64,000 bases of DNA, taken from assembly GCA_964465125.1 (NCBI GenBank), contig CAYXIO010000004.1, forward strand, positions 62,001-126,000. The letters run 5' to 3'. The notes beneath the pieces are model-generated. The model had not been told where the DNA came from and made no database searches. It saw only the letters and a list, made by a program, of their open reading frames with translations. Each line of letters begins with the position of its first letter. Position 1 is the stretch's first letter. Position numbers and translations under genes: made by a program. This DNA comes from CAYOHG01 sp964465125. GTDB taxonomy: Bacteria > Planctomycetota > Phycisphaerae > UBA1845 > Fen-1342. Shown piece after piece: positions 27,339 to 34,986 of the stretch.

Positions 27339-29906
27339 TCAGGCCTGGTCCAATTCCGCCGCTTCCTCGCGATCCCGCATGGCCTTGAGCTTCTCCCACT
27401 CGTCCTTGGCGATCAGCACCTCGCGGGCCTGGCTGCCCTTGTACTCCCCGACGATGCCGGCGGCGTACATCTGGTCGACCAGCCGCGACGCCCGCCCGTA
27501 GCCGATCATCAGGCGGCGCTGAAGCAGGCTGACGGAACCGCGGGCGCTCGAAACGATGATGTCCACCGCCTGGTCGAACATCTCGTCGCGCTCGCCGGAT
27601 GCATCGGAATCGGACTTGGGCATGCGCACCAGCTCGGGGTGGAATTGCGGGTCGCCCTGCTCGCGGCAGTGCTTGACCACCGCCCGCAGCTCCTCGTCGC
27701 TGATGAACGTGCCCTGGGCGCGGATCAGCTTGGACGCGCCCGGCGGCAGGAAGAGCATGTCGCCCTGGCCCATTAGCACCTCGCCGCCGTTCTGATCCAG
27801 CACGATCCGCGAATCGAGCCGGCTGGCGACGCGGAAGGCGATGCGGCAGGGCAGGTTGCTCTTGATCAGCCCGGTGACGACGTTGGCCTGCGGCCGCTGC
27901 GTGCTGACGAGCAGGTGAATGCCGACGGCGCGGCTCTTCTGCGCGAGCCGGCAGAGATGGAACTCGACCTCCTTCGGTGAGGTCATCATCAGGTCGGCCA
28001 GCTCATCGACGACCATCACGATGTAGGGCAGGTGAACGGGGACGTGCCCGAGCTCTTCGCCCGCTTCAATTTGCAGCCGCTCGCGCAGGCCCTTTTCGCC
28101 GAGTTGGTTGTACGAGCGGATGTCCTTCACGCCGGCCTCGGCCAGCAGCGCATAGCGCTCGTCCATCTGGGTACAGGCCCAGTCGAGGATGCTCTCCGCC
28201 TTGCCCGGGTCGGTCACGATCGGGCACATCAGGTGCGGAATCTCCTTGAACATCGCCAGCTCGACCACCTTGGGATCGACGAGGATGAGCTGCACCTCGT
28301 CCGGCGTGCGCGTCATCAGGATCGAGAGAATCACGCTCGCGACGCAGACGCTCTTGCCCGAGCCGGTCGTGCCGGCGATCAGCAGGTGCGGCATCGCGGT
28401 GAGGTCGGAGATGAGCGGCTGCCCGGAGGCATCTTTGCCCAGGAAGAGCGGGACGTGCGCGCGGGCGGCGCGCATCTGGGAGGCGCGCAGCAGCTCCTTG
28501 ATCCGCACCTTCTCCTTGTCGATGTTCGGCACCTCGATGCCGATGGTGTTGCGGCCCGGCAGCGGAGCGACCACGCGGACCGCGGGCGCCTTGAGCGCCC
28601 GGGCCATGTCGTTGGAGAGCGATGCGATCTGGCTGACCTTCACTCCCGGCGCCAGCTTCAATTCGAAGACGGTGATGACCGGGCCGGTCTCGATGGACGC
28701 GACCTGCACCTGCACCCGGAATTCATTCAGCGTCTGCTCGAGGATGTAGGCTTTCTCGCGACAGACCGACTCGATCGCCGACTTGTCGATCGACTCCAGG
28801 TCGTCGAGCAGGGCCGAGTTCGGCAGGACGTATTCGGGGAACCGCTTCGCCGGGGGCGGGACCGCCGGCCGCGGCGCAGGTTTCATGTCAAACAGAAAGC
28901 CGCCGCGGTCGATTTCGGCTGCGCCGGACGAGGACATGCTGCGCACCGGCGCGGGCTTGGTTTCCGGCGCGCCGTTGGTTGCCGAAGTGTGCTGCGGTTC
29001 GACATAGTCGTCGTCGGGCGGAACGCGCTCCGCGGCGCTTTCCTCGTCCGACTCGGTTCGATCTTCGATCTCCGCGTCCTCGGACGATGACGTACCGGTC
29101 GGCGCGGCCAGGCGCGGATCGGCTTCGGCGTCGGCGGCCGCGTCCTCGTCAGCGCCGGAGTCGTCGTCCAGACTCGTACGCACCGGCGGGGGCGTCGCGA
29201 CCCGCGATCGTGCCCGGCCTTCTCCATCATTCGCGCGCTGCACGGTTTCGAGCGCGACCCCAGCGTCAGTTCGCGCGGCGCGCGAGACGCCGGCGGCCAA
29301 TGCGGCGCCCGCGCTGGCGACGCCCTGAACGCCGCCGCGAAGCGCGCTGGCGCCGGCCTGCTGGGCGGTGGTGCCAGCCCAGGTGAACAGGCGCAGGACG
29401 AATTCGTCGGCCACCAGGATCAGCCCGACCACGAACGCGCAGGTCAGCAGCAGCAGGCTCCCGCCCAGCTCGAATTGGTTTTTCATCCAGAATCCGACCG
29501 CGGCCCCGAGCACCCCTCCGGGCCCGCTGATCAGCATGTGCTCGTTGGGTGGGAAGCACAGGGCGCCCACGACCGAAACGACCGCGCAGATCAGGACCGT
29601 GCCGACCGCGCGGAGCCAGAAGTCGTGCTTGCGTGCCTGTGGAGCCCGGGCGGCCAGGCCAGCCGTCAGCAGAACCAGCAGCGCAATCCCGCCCAGACCG
29701 AGGTAGTAGCGCAGGCCGAACGCCAGCAGGGCGCCGAAGCTTCCGCACCAGTTGGTCGGCGTGCCGTTCCGCGGCCAAACGCTGGTGGAAGGGAGGTCTG
29801 CAACGTCAAACGTCAGTACGGCGACCCAGGCGAACACGCAGGCCATCCAAAGCACCGTGTTCGCCAGGAGCCGAATGGCCGACTGACGAGCGTCAGCATT
29901 CGACAT
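27339..29906 (-). CDS. ftsK: DNA translocase FtsK/SpoIIIE
   Basis: 855 residues; start ATG at 29906 with AAGGA upstream. Four or so N-terminal membrane helices (LANTVLWMACVFAWVAVLTF, YYLGLGGIALLVLLTAGLAA and others) are followed by an acidic low-complexity linker of about 150 residues. The motor comes next, with Walker A LIAGTTGSGKSVCVAS, Walker B VMVVDELADLMM and the FtsK signature STQRPQANVVTGLIKSNLP. The C-terminal gamma domain is present (RGSVSLLQRRLMIGYGRASR), which recognises polar DNA motifs. It should pump chromosome ends through the division septum and activate XerCD-type resolution. A poly-domain protein of normal size for the family. Confidence 0.96.
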   Translation of the reverse strand: MSNADARQSAIRLLANTVLWMACVFAWVAVLTFDVADLPSTSVWPRNGTPTNWCGSFGALLAFGLRYYLGLGGIALLVLLTAGLAARAPQARKHDFWLRAVGTVLICAVVSVVGALCFPPNEHMLISGPGGVLGAAVGFWMKNQFELGGSLLLLTCAFVVGLILVADEFVLRLFTWAGTTAQQAGASALRGGVQGVASAGAALAAGVSRAARTDAGVALETVQRANDGEGRARSRVATPPPVRTSLDDDSGADEDAAADAEADPRLAAPTGTSSSEDAEIEDRTESDEESAAERVPPDDDYVEPQHTSATNGAPETKPAPVRSMSSSGAAEIDRGGFLFDMKPAPRPAVPPPAKRFPEYVLPNSALLDDLESIDKSAIESVCREKAYILEQTLNEFRVQVQVASIETGPVITVFELKLAPGVKVSQIASLSNDMARALKAPAVRVVAPLPGRNTIGIEVPNIDKEKVRIKELLRASQMRAARAHVPLFLGKDASGQPLISDLTAMPHLLIAGTTGSGKSVCVASVILSILMTRTPDEVQLILVDPKVVELAMFKEIPHLMCPIVTDPGKAESILDWACTQMDERYALLAEAGVKDIRSYNQLGEKGLRERLQIEAGEELGHVPVHLPYIVMVVDELADLMMTSPKEVEFHLCRLAQKSRAVGIHLLVSTQRPQANVVTGLIKSNLPCRIAFRVASRLDSRIVLDQNGGEVLMGQGDMLFLPPGASKLIRAQGTFISDEELRAVVKHCREQGDPQFHPELVRMPKSDSDASGERDEMFDQAVDIIVSSARGSVSLLQRRLMIGYGRASRLVDQMYAAGIVGEYKGSQAREVLIAKDEWEKLKAMRDREEAAELDQA

Positions 29907-30081
29907 TGCACGTCCATCCTTGAACGAGGAAGGCCCACTCGACCGGCCTTCGCGAATCCTGGATGCCGGAGTATATCGCAAATCGCCATTTCTTCGATAA
30001 TCTACCCGCTCGGGCCGCCTCCGAACGAGCGATGAGCGCCGTGTCGGCCGCGCCGCCCCGGGAGCAGGTGAAAAGCTGCGG

Positions 30082-30918
30082 ATGGCCAAAACGCACGTGC
30101 TGGAACGATGGCTGGGTGGCCTGGGTGACCAGTCGCTTTCATTCCTGGGGGGCTTCGGCCGCTTCTGCCACTTCGCGCTTTCCGCGATCGCCGGCCTCCC
30201 GCCGAGCCTCTGCACGGCACGTGGCTGGCGGCGACTGCTGCCGCAATGCCACGCCATCGGCGCGCTGTCGGTGCCGGTGATCTCGCTGACCGGCGCGTTC
30301 GTCGGCATGGTGCTGATTGTGCAGGGCTGGGCGCAGTTCGACTCCGCCGGCCTGGCGGATCGGCTGGGGGGAATCGTCAACATCTCCGTCGCCGCGGAGC
30401 TCGGCCCCGTGCTCGCCGGAGTGATGCTGGCCGGTCGCGTCGGCGGGGCGCTGACCGCCGAACTCGGCACGATGAACGTCACTGAGCAGTTGCTCTCGTT
30501 GCGTTCGATGGGCTGCGATCCGGTCCATTTTCTGGTTACGCCGCGGTTTCTGGCCTGCCTGCTGCTTTCGCCGCTGCTGACCATCTACGCCGACATCATG
30601 GGCGCCGCCGGAGCCTGGCTGGTCTACGCCGGCGTCTACGGCGGCGAGAGCGAGCCCTACTGGCGCAACACCCGCGAGGTCGTGCTGCTGTGGGACCTCG
30701 GCACGGGCATGGTGAAGGCGCTTTGCTTCGGCGGTCTGATCGGCCTGATCTCGTCGTACAAGGGGTTTCACTGCCGAGCCGGGGCCGAGGGCGTCGGGCG
30801 GGCCTGCACGGAGTCCTTCGTCGTCAGCTTCATCACCATCCTGGTCATGGACTTCTTCCTGAACATCTTCATCAACCGCATCTTCGAGCTGGCCTACGGC
30901 TATCGCTCGCTGATCTGA
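30082..30918 (+). CDS. mlaE: MlaE-family ABC transporter permease
   Basis: 278 residues with about six membrane helices. The conserved MlaE core is present: ALSVPVISLTGAFVGMVLIV, AAELGPVLAGVMLAGRVGGA, LTAELGTMNVTEQLLSLRSM. In the Mla system the permease works with the ATPase MlaF and the lipid-binding MCE protein MlaD to move phospholipids between inner and outer membranes. The ATPase gene follows after 14 nt. No MCE protein is found in the next genes, which is unusual. It is divergent from ftsK across 175 nt. Confidence 0.9.
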   Translation: MAKTHVLERWLGGLGDQSLSFLGGFGRFCHFALSAIAGLPPSLCTARGWRRLLPQCHAIGALSVPVISLTGAFVGMVLIVQGWAQFDSAGLADRLGGIVNISVAAELGPVLAGVMLAGRVGGALTAELGTMNVTEQLLSLRSMGCDPVHFLVTPRFLACLLLSPLLTIYADIMGAAGAWLVYAGVYGGESEPYWRNTREVVLLWDLGTGMVKALCFGGLIGLISSYKGFHCRAGAEGVGRACTESFVVSFITILVMDFFLNIFINRIFELAYGYRSLI

Positions 30919-30932
30919 CGCGGAGCGCGTGC

Positions 30933-31718
30933 GTGCAGGACCACGACTCGATTATCGAACTGCGACGCGTGAGCAAGGCGTTCGGCCGGCAGCGCGTGCT
31001 GGACGACGTCGACCTGGCCATCGCGCGGGCCCGCTGCACGGTGATCATCGGGCGCTCCGGCACCGGCAAGAGCGTGCTGCTCAAGCACATCGTCGGATTG
31101 CTGCGGCCCGACCGCGGCGAAGTCCATTTCGAGGGCCAGCGCGTCGATCAGCTCTCCGAGCAGGAATTCGTGCCGATTCGGCGCCAGATCAGCTTCGTAT
31201 TCCAGCTCAATGCGCTGTTCGACTCGATGAGCGTCGCGGAGAACGTCGCTTTTCCGATGATGGAGATCAGCAAGGGGCGGCTGGACCGCAAGAAGCTCCG
31301 CAGCCTGGTCGACCGCTCGCTCGACATCGTCGGGCTGGCCGGGTTCCACTCGAAGCGGCCGGCGGAGCTTTCCGGCGGCGAGAAGAAACGCGTCGCGCTG
31401 GCCCGCGCCATCGCCATCGACCCGCCGCCCAAGGTGATCCTCTACGACGAGCCCACCGCCGGCCTCGATCCGCAGCGCGCCGACGTGATCAACCGGCTGA
31501 TCCGGCACCTGCTGGAGGAATTCGACGTGACCAGCGTGGTGGTGACGCACGACATGAAGAGCGCGTCCGCGGTCGGGGATCGCGTGCTGGTGCTTTGGAA
31601 CGGCCGGTTCATCGCGGACGCGTCTCCCGCGGAGCTGATGCAGTCGAGCGAGGAGCACGTTCGGCGATTCGTGACGGGGGTGGCCGAACCCGCCGACCTG
31701 ACGGCGCTGAGCGAATAG
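30933..31718 (+). CDS. mlaF: MlaF-family ABC transporter ATP-binding protein
   Basis: 261 residues from the GTG at 30933 (GGAG at 30922-30925). Walker A is VIIGRSGTGKSVLLKHIVG, the ABC signature LSGGEKKRVALARAI and Walker B VILYDEPTAGLDP; the H-loop His is in SVVVTHDMKSA. The 'GxSGxGKSVLLKHIVGLLRPD' style of Walker A region and the D-loop context are typical of MlaF. It should power lipid transfer with the permease encoded immediately upstream. Confidence 0.93.
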   Translation: MQDHDSIIELRRVSKAFGRQRVLDDVDLAIARARCTVIIGRSGTGKSVLLKHIVGLLRPDRGEVHFEGQRVDQLSEQEFVPIRRQISFVFQLNALFDSMSVAENVAFPMMEISKGRLDRKKLRSLVDRSLDIVGLAGFHSKRPAELSGGEKKRVALARAIAIDPPPKVILYDEPTAGLDPQRADVINRLIRHLLEEFDVTSVVVTHDMKSASAVGDRVLVLWNGRFIADASPAELMQSSEEHVRRFVTGVAEPADLTALSE

Positions 31719-32157
31719 GAGCGCTCCGGCGGCTCCGGAAGCCATCCCGGTTGGCGAAATCCCAAACATGGCGTTCGGATTGCGCGCGCACTGCTGACAG
31801 GTGCGGCAATCTTTGCGCTGTCTGATAAGCCCTGAGAGCGAGATTTAGCAGCTCAAGAGCCCTCCAAACTACCCATATTAACTGCGAACCGTTTTTGACG
31901 GGTCAATTTGGTAAACTTGCTAGGTGCCGCAACTTACTGTTGAAAGCTTCGACGAAATTTTCCGCGCGCCAACCAAAGTGGCGACCTGCTCGCGTCGATA
32001 AGACGGTTGTGCGGGAATATGGCCGTTGCGCCAGCCCTCCCGCGGGGCGAGGGACGTATCTGGGGTTTGGGTTGCCCGACGATCACGGATGGTCGCGGAG
32101 TTTCCGCACAACCGTGCCGCGGCCAGGTCGAAGGGTGAGAAGCGAGGAGTACGCGTC
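31719..32157. other. Intergenic regulatory region before flgM
   Basis: 439 nt, with the most AT-rich stretch of the window at about 31850-31985. No gene is supported. It contains a 12 bp palindrome TTGACGGGTCAA (31896-31907), a sigma-28-like promoter candidate (31975-32002), and a 12 bp perfect inverted repeat ACGGTTGTGCGG (32004-32015) / CCGCACAACCGT (32104-32115) whose arms are 88 nt apart in the flgM leader. Confidence 0.5.
31975..32002 (+). promoter_or_regulatory. Sigma-28 (FliA)-like promoter candidate for flgM
   Basis: CAAAGTGG at 31975-31982, a 12 nt spacer and GTCGATAA at 31995-32002. The FliA consensus is TAAAGTTT, 11 nt, GCCGATAA; the -10 matches 7 of 8 and the -35 five of 8, with one base extra spacing. 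FlgM genes are often transcribed by the sigma factor they inhibit, so the context supports it. Inference from pattern only. Confidence 0.4.
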
Positions 32158-32448
32158 ATGTTGCAGTCAGTCAGTCAGACGGGATCGGCGCCGAGTGCGG
32201 TGGCCACGGCCACGCCTCGCGCGCGATCGGGCAAGGAGCCGGGCGAGACCGGTCCGCTGGGCGTTCGCGACAGCCTTGAGCTTTCCAGCGCCGCGAAGAC
32301 CTACGCGGAGCGATCCGGCGTTGACACGTTCCGACCGGAGAAAGTCGCGGAGGTCCGCGCTCAGATCGAGGCCGGGAACTACCTGACCGATGAGAAGCTG
32401 AACGTCGTGGTCGATCGACTGTGCGCCGAGATCCTCGGACGCGCCTGA
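32158..32448 (+). CDS. flgM: FlgM-like anti-sigma-28 factor
   Basis: 96 residues from the ATG at 32158, AGGAG upstream. The C-terminal part VAEVRAQIEAGNYLTDEKLN through VVDRLCAEIL matches the FlgM sigma-binding helices ('kvaeiraaIa.GtY.vd...iA..ll'), and the segment DSLELSSAAK fits the conserved 'D.v.lS..a' before it. FlgM holds the flagellar sigma factor until the hook is finished. No other flagellar gene is in the window, so it is an orphan here. FlgM-like sequences are short and degenerate; I am moderately sure. Confidence 0.7.
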   Translation: MLQSVSQTGSAPSAVATATPRARSGKEPGETGPLGVRDSLELSSAAKTYAERSGVDTFRPEKVAEVRAQIEAGNYLTDEKLNVVVDRLCAEILGRA

Positions 32449-32500
32449 CATCGTCACGTTCGTCGGACTCAAGTTGATGCGCTCATGCGACGCCGGGCAT

Positions 32501-32929
32501 TCACGTCCGGCGTCGCTGTTTTTCGCCGGTCGCGCGGCGGAGTTTTGCGCGCGCAGTGCCTTTCGCCTCTGCGTATTCCGCCACGATGACCGAGTTCATT
32601 CCGCCGCGCGGCGTCCAATGCGTCTCGACGCGCATGCGGCGCGGATGGATGGCGCCGACGAGCTCGTCGAGGATGCGGTTGGTCACGGCCTCGTAGAAGA
32701 TGCCCTGGTTGCGAAAGCTCTGCAGGTAGTACTTGAGGCTTTTGAGCTCGACGCACAGGTCGTCGGCGACGTATTCGACGATGACCGTGCCGAAATCCGG
32801 CTGGCCGGTGACCGGGCAGACGCTGGTGAACTCGGGCGCTTCGTGGCGGATGACGTAGTCGCGCCGCGGGCAGGGGTTGGGGAACACCTGAAGATCGAAG
32901 CTCGTTTGGCGAAGTCGCGGGCCGCTCAT
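32501..32929 (-). CDS. queF: NADPH-dependent 7-cyano-7-deazaguanine reductase
   Basis: 142 residues from the ATG at 32929, with GAGG six bases upstream; a nearby ATG at 32935 is less well placed. QueF reduces preQ0 to preQ1 in queuosine biosynthesis. The catalytic Cys is in EFTSVCPVTGQPDFG and the conserved Asp in the same motif; the substrate-binding signature VELKSLKYYLQSFRNQGIFY follows. The length is that of the short (YkvM-type) unimodular enzyme. Other queuosine genes are not adjacent. Confidence 0.95.
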   Translation of the reverse strand: MSGPRLRQTSFDLQVFPNPCPRRDYVIRHEAPEFTSVCPVTGQPDFGTVIVEYVADDLCVELKSLKYYLQSFRNQGIFYEAVTNRILDELVGAIHPRRMRVETHWTPRGGMNSVIVAEYAEAKGTARAKLRRATGEKQRRRT

Positions 32930-33196
32930 CGGCATCCTCACATCGGAGTCCGGCCCGAGACGGGCACCGCCGCCGGGCGCTGGGGCATTCTGGGAGCCCG
33001 GCGCCGCGTTCTGCAAGGCGCCCCGCGGCGCGGGACGGATCGAGTTCCTGAAAATGCGCGGGCCCGAAATGCGAATACGGCAGGGAAGCGTGGCGGAGTC
33101 GAACGGGGCGGGCCCGTGCTCACGCGGCGCGGGCGGGTTCGTGAACCGGCACGGATTTCTAATCCCACGCCGTCGGGCAAGAGGTAGACTTCAAGC

Positions 33197-33616
33197 ATGG
33201 AAGGTGCGGGCGGCGGCATTCTGGGCCGACTGAGCGAGAAGGTGCTCGGCTGGATCGCGCTGGCGCTGGTCGCGCTCGGCGCGGTTGCGTTCTATCAGAC
33301 GCCGGCGGCGACCAAGGCGGCGCTGTGGAGCACCGTCTGGCGCTGTGCCGCCTGGCTGGTGATCACGGGGGTGCTTCCGTGGGCCTCGCGCTTCGTGCTG
33401 GGGCGCGTGCTGGAGGCCGGATCGAACTGGGCCGGCGTCGGCCTGCTCGGGGCGCTGCTGCTGCTGAACATCCTCAGCGGGCTGCTGCTGATGACCGGCT
33501 GGCCGCAGGGCGCCTGGACCTGGATGCTCGTGCTCGGCATGCTCGCGCTCGCCGGAACGTATAATTACCTGGTCGCCGAATACCTGACGCAGATGCGCGG
33601 CGGGTTAGGACTGTGA
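33197..33616 (+). CDS. Small four-TM membrane protein at the head of the ESCRT-like cluster
   Basis: 139 residues. Four hydrophobic helices: KVLGWIALALVALGAVAFY, AAWLVITGVLPWASRFVL, WAGVGLLGALLLLNILSGLL and WTWMLVLGMLALAGTYNYLV. I do not recognise a family. The kinase gene begins 19 nt after its stop, and the remaining genes follow in the same direction, so it is probably part of the operon and may be its membrane anchor or regulator. A 267 nt gap separates it from divergent queF. Confidence 0.7.
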   Translation: MEGAGGGILGRLSEKVLGWIALALVALGAVAFYQTPAATKAALWSTVWRCAAWLVITGVLPWASRFVLGRVLEAGSNWAGVGLLGALLLLNILSGLLLMTGWPQGAWTWMLVLGMLALAGTYNYLVAEYLTQMRGGLGL

Positions 33617-33635
33617 GCAGCAAGTGGGCGGGACC

Positions 33636-34694
33636 ATGACTTCCAGTTATCAACCCGGGCTGCGAGTGAGCGAGTACCTGCTGGTCGAGCGTGTCGGCGT
33701 CGGCACGTTCGGCGAGGTGTGGAAGGCGCGGCATCACGTCTGGGAGCGCGAGTTCGTGGCGATCAAGCTGCCGACCGCGCCGGATTACGTGCGCTATCTC
33801 CAGCGCGAAGGGCTGGTGGTTCACGCCCTCAAGCACCCGAACATCGTGCGCGTGATGGGGATCGACCCCTACGCCGAGATTCCCTATCTCGTCATGGAGC
33901 TGGTGGACGGGCCGTCGTTGCAGAAGGTGATCAGCGATCAGCGCGGCGGCCTGCCGATCGAGGTGGCGCTGACCGTTCTTCAGGGCGTGCTGCGCGGCAT
34001 CGCCGCGGCGCATGCCGGCCGCATTCTGCATCGCGATCTCAAGCCGGGAAACGTGCTGCTCAACCTGCGCGGCCAGGAGCTCAAGGCGCTCGCGGTCGAC
34101 GACGTGAAGGTGAGCGACTTCGGGCTCGGACGGGGCGACACGGACGTGCTGCGCTCGATCGTGCAGTCCGCCTCGATGGACCGCGACAACCGGCTGGTGG
34201 GAACGCTGGCGTACATGGCGCCGGAACTGCGCGACGGCGGCGCGGCGGCGAGTCCCGCCAGCGATCTCTACTCGATCGGCGTGATGCTCTTCGAAATGCT
34301 GACCGGCCAGCGGCCCGCCGGCGCCGAGTTGCTCAACACCTGCCGCGCCGAGGTTCCGGCCGCTCTGGACGCGGTGTTCGCGCGCCTCTACGCACGTCAG
34401 GATCGCCGCTATGAGAGTGCCGAAGCCGTGCTGACGGATCTCGAGCGGCGCTTGCGGCCGACGCGGCGCGCGGTGCCGCCGGTGCCTGCGGGCGTGCCGC
34501 CGGTTGCGGGCCGGTCGCTGCGCAGTTGCACGTCCTGCGGCACGCCGACGCGGGCGGAGGATCAGTTCTGCACGCAGTGCGGGCAGCAGCTTGTGTCCGT
34601 GGTGCGGCGGTGCGGCGCTTGCGGCGCGTTTCCCGCGGCGCGCGACCGTTTCTGCATTCTGTGCGGCACGCGGCTGAGCGCGGAGCACGAGTAA
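33636..34694 (+). CDS. Ser/Thr protein kinase with C-terminal double zinc ribbon
   Basis: 352 residues from the ATG at 33636 (GGGA upstream; a GTG at 33624 is possible). The kinase domain has the glycine loop VGVGTFGEVWKAR, VAIKLP lysine, LHRDLKPGNVLL, DFGLGRGD and YMAPEL, so all catalytic elements are present. After about residue 285 it carries two zinc ribbons: CTSCGTPTRAEDQFCTQCG and CGACGAFPAARDRFCILCG. There is no membrane helix. The next gene, 10 nt downstream, encodes a one-TM protein with the same type of zinc ribbon. Position inside the ESCRT-III/AAA cluster suggests it controls those proteins by phosphorylation; that is inference. Confidence 0.92.
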   Translation: MTSSYQPGLRVSEYLLVERVGVGTFGEVWKARHHVWEREFVAIKLPTAPDYVRYLQREGLVVHALKHPNIVRVMGIDPYAEIPYLVMELVDGPSLQKVISDQRGGLPIEVALTVLQGVLRGIAAAHAGRILHRDLKPGNVLLNLRGQELKALAVDDVKVSDFGLGRGDTDVLRSIVQSASMDRDNRLVGTLAYMAPELRDGGAAASPASDLYSIGVMLFEMLTGQRPAGAELLNTCRAEVPAALDAVFARLYARQDRRYESAEAVLTDLERRLRPTRRAVPPVPAGVPPVAGRSLRSCTSCGTPTRAEDQFCTQCGQQLVSVVRRCGACGAFPAARDRFCILCGTRLSAEHE

Positions 34695-34704
34695 GGAGTC
34701 GAGG

Positions 34705-34986
34705 GTGCTCCTGGCCGACGGCATCGTGTTCTGGTTCGTCGGGCTGATCATGCTGGGCATGGCCAGCTTCTTCGGCGTCATCGTGATGCTGGTCGCGCGG
34801 GTGTTCGGGTTCGTAGTCCGCCAGTTCACAGGAACGCGCTGGGACGAAGCGGAGATGATCGGCGCCTCCTACGACGGGGTGAGCGTCTGCCCGCATCCGG
34901 GCTGCGGCGAGCGCAATCCGGCGGTGGCCCGCTATTGCGGCCGATGCGGGCGGCCGTTAGCGCGACACGGGCGAACCCATGGATGA
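34705..34986 (+). CDS. Single-pass membrane protein with zinc ribbon
   Basis: 93 residues from a GTG at 34705 (GGAG upstream). One or two N-terminal helices (IVFWFVGLIMLGMASFFGVI and following) and a C-terminal zinc ribbon with CPHPGCGERNP and YCGRCGRPL. The ribbon resembles those at the end of the upstream kinase, so the two could bind the same partner. The stop overlaps the next start by eight bases, showing translational coupling to the first ESCRT-III-like gene. Function unknown. Confidence 0.7.
   Translation: MLLADGIVFWFVGLIMLGMASFFGVIVMLVARVFGFVVRQFTGTRWDEAEMIGASYDGVSVCPHPGCGERNPAVARYCGRCGRPLARHGRTHG

Noticed and set aside
33080..33175. T-arm-like GGTTCGTGAACC stretch as a possible tRNA
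   Set aside because: No acceptor, D or anticodon arm can be paired around it.
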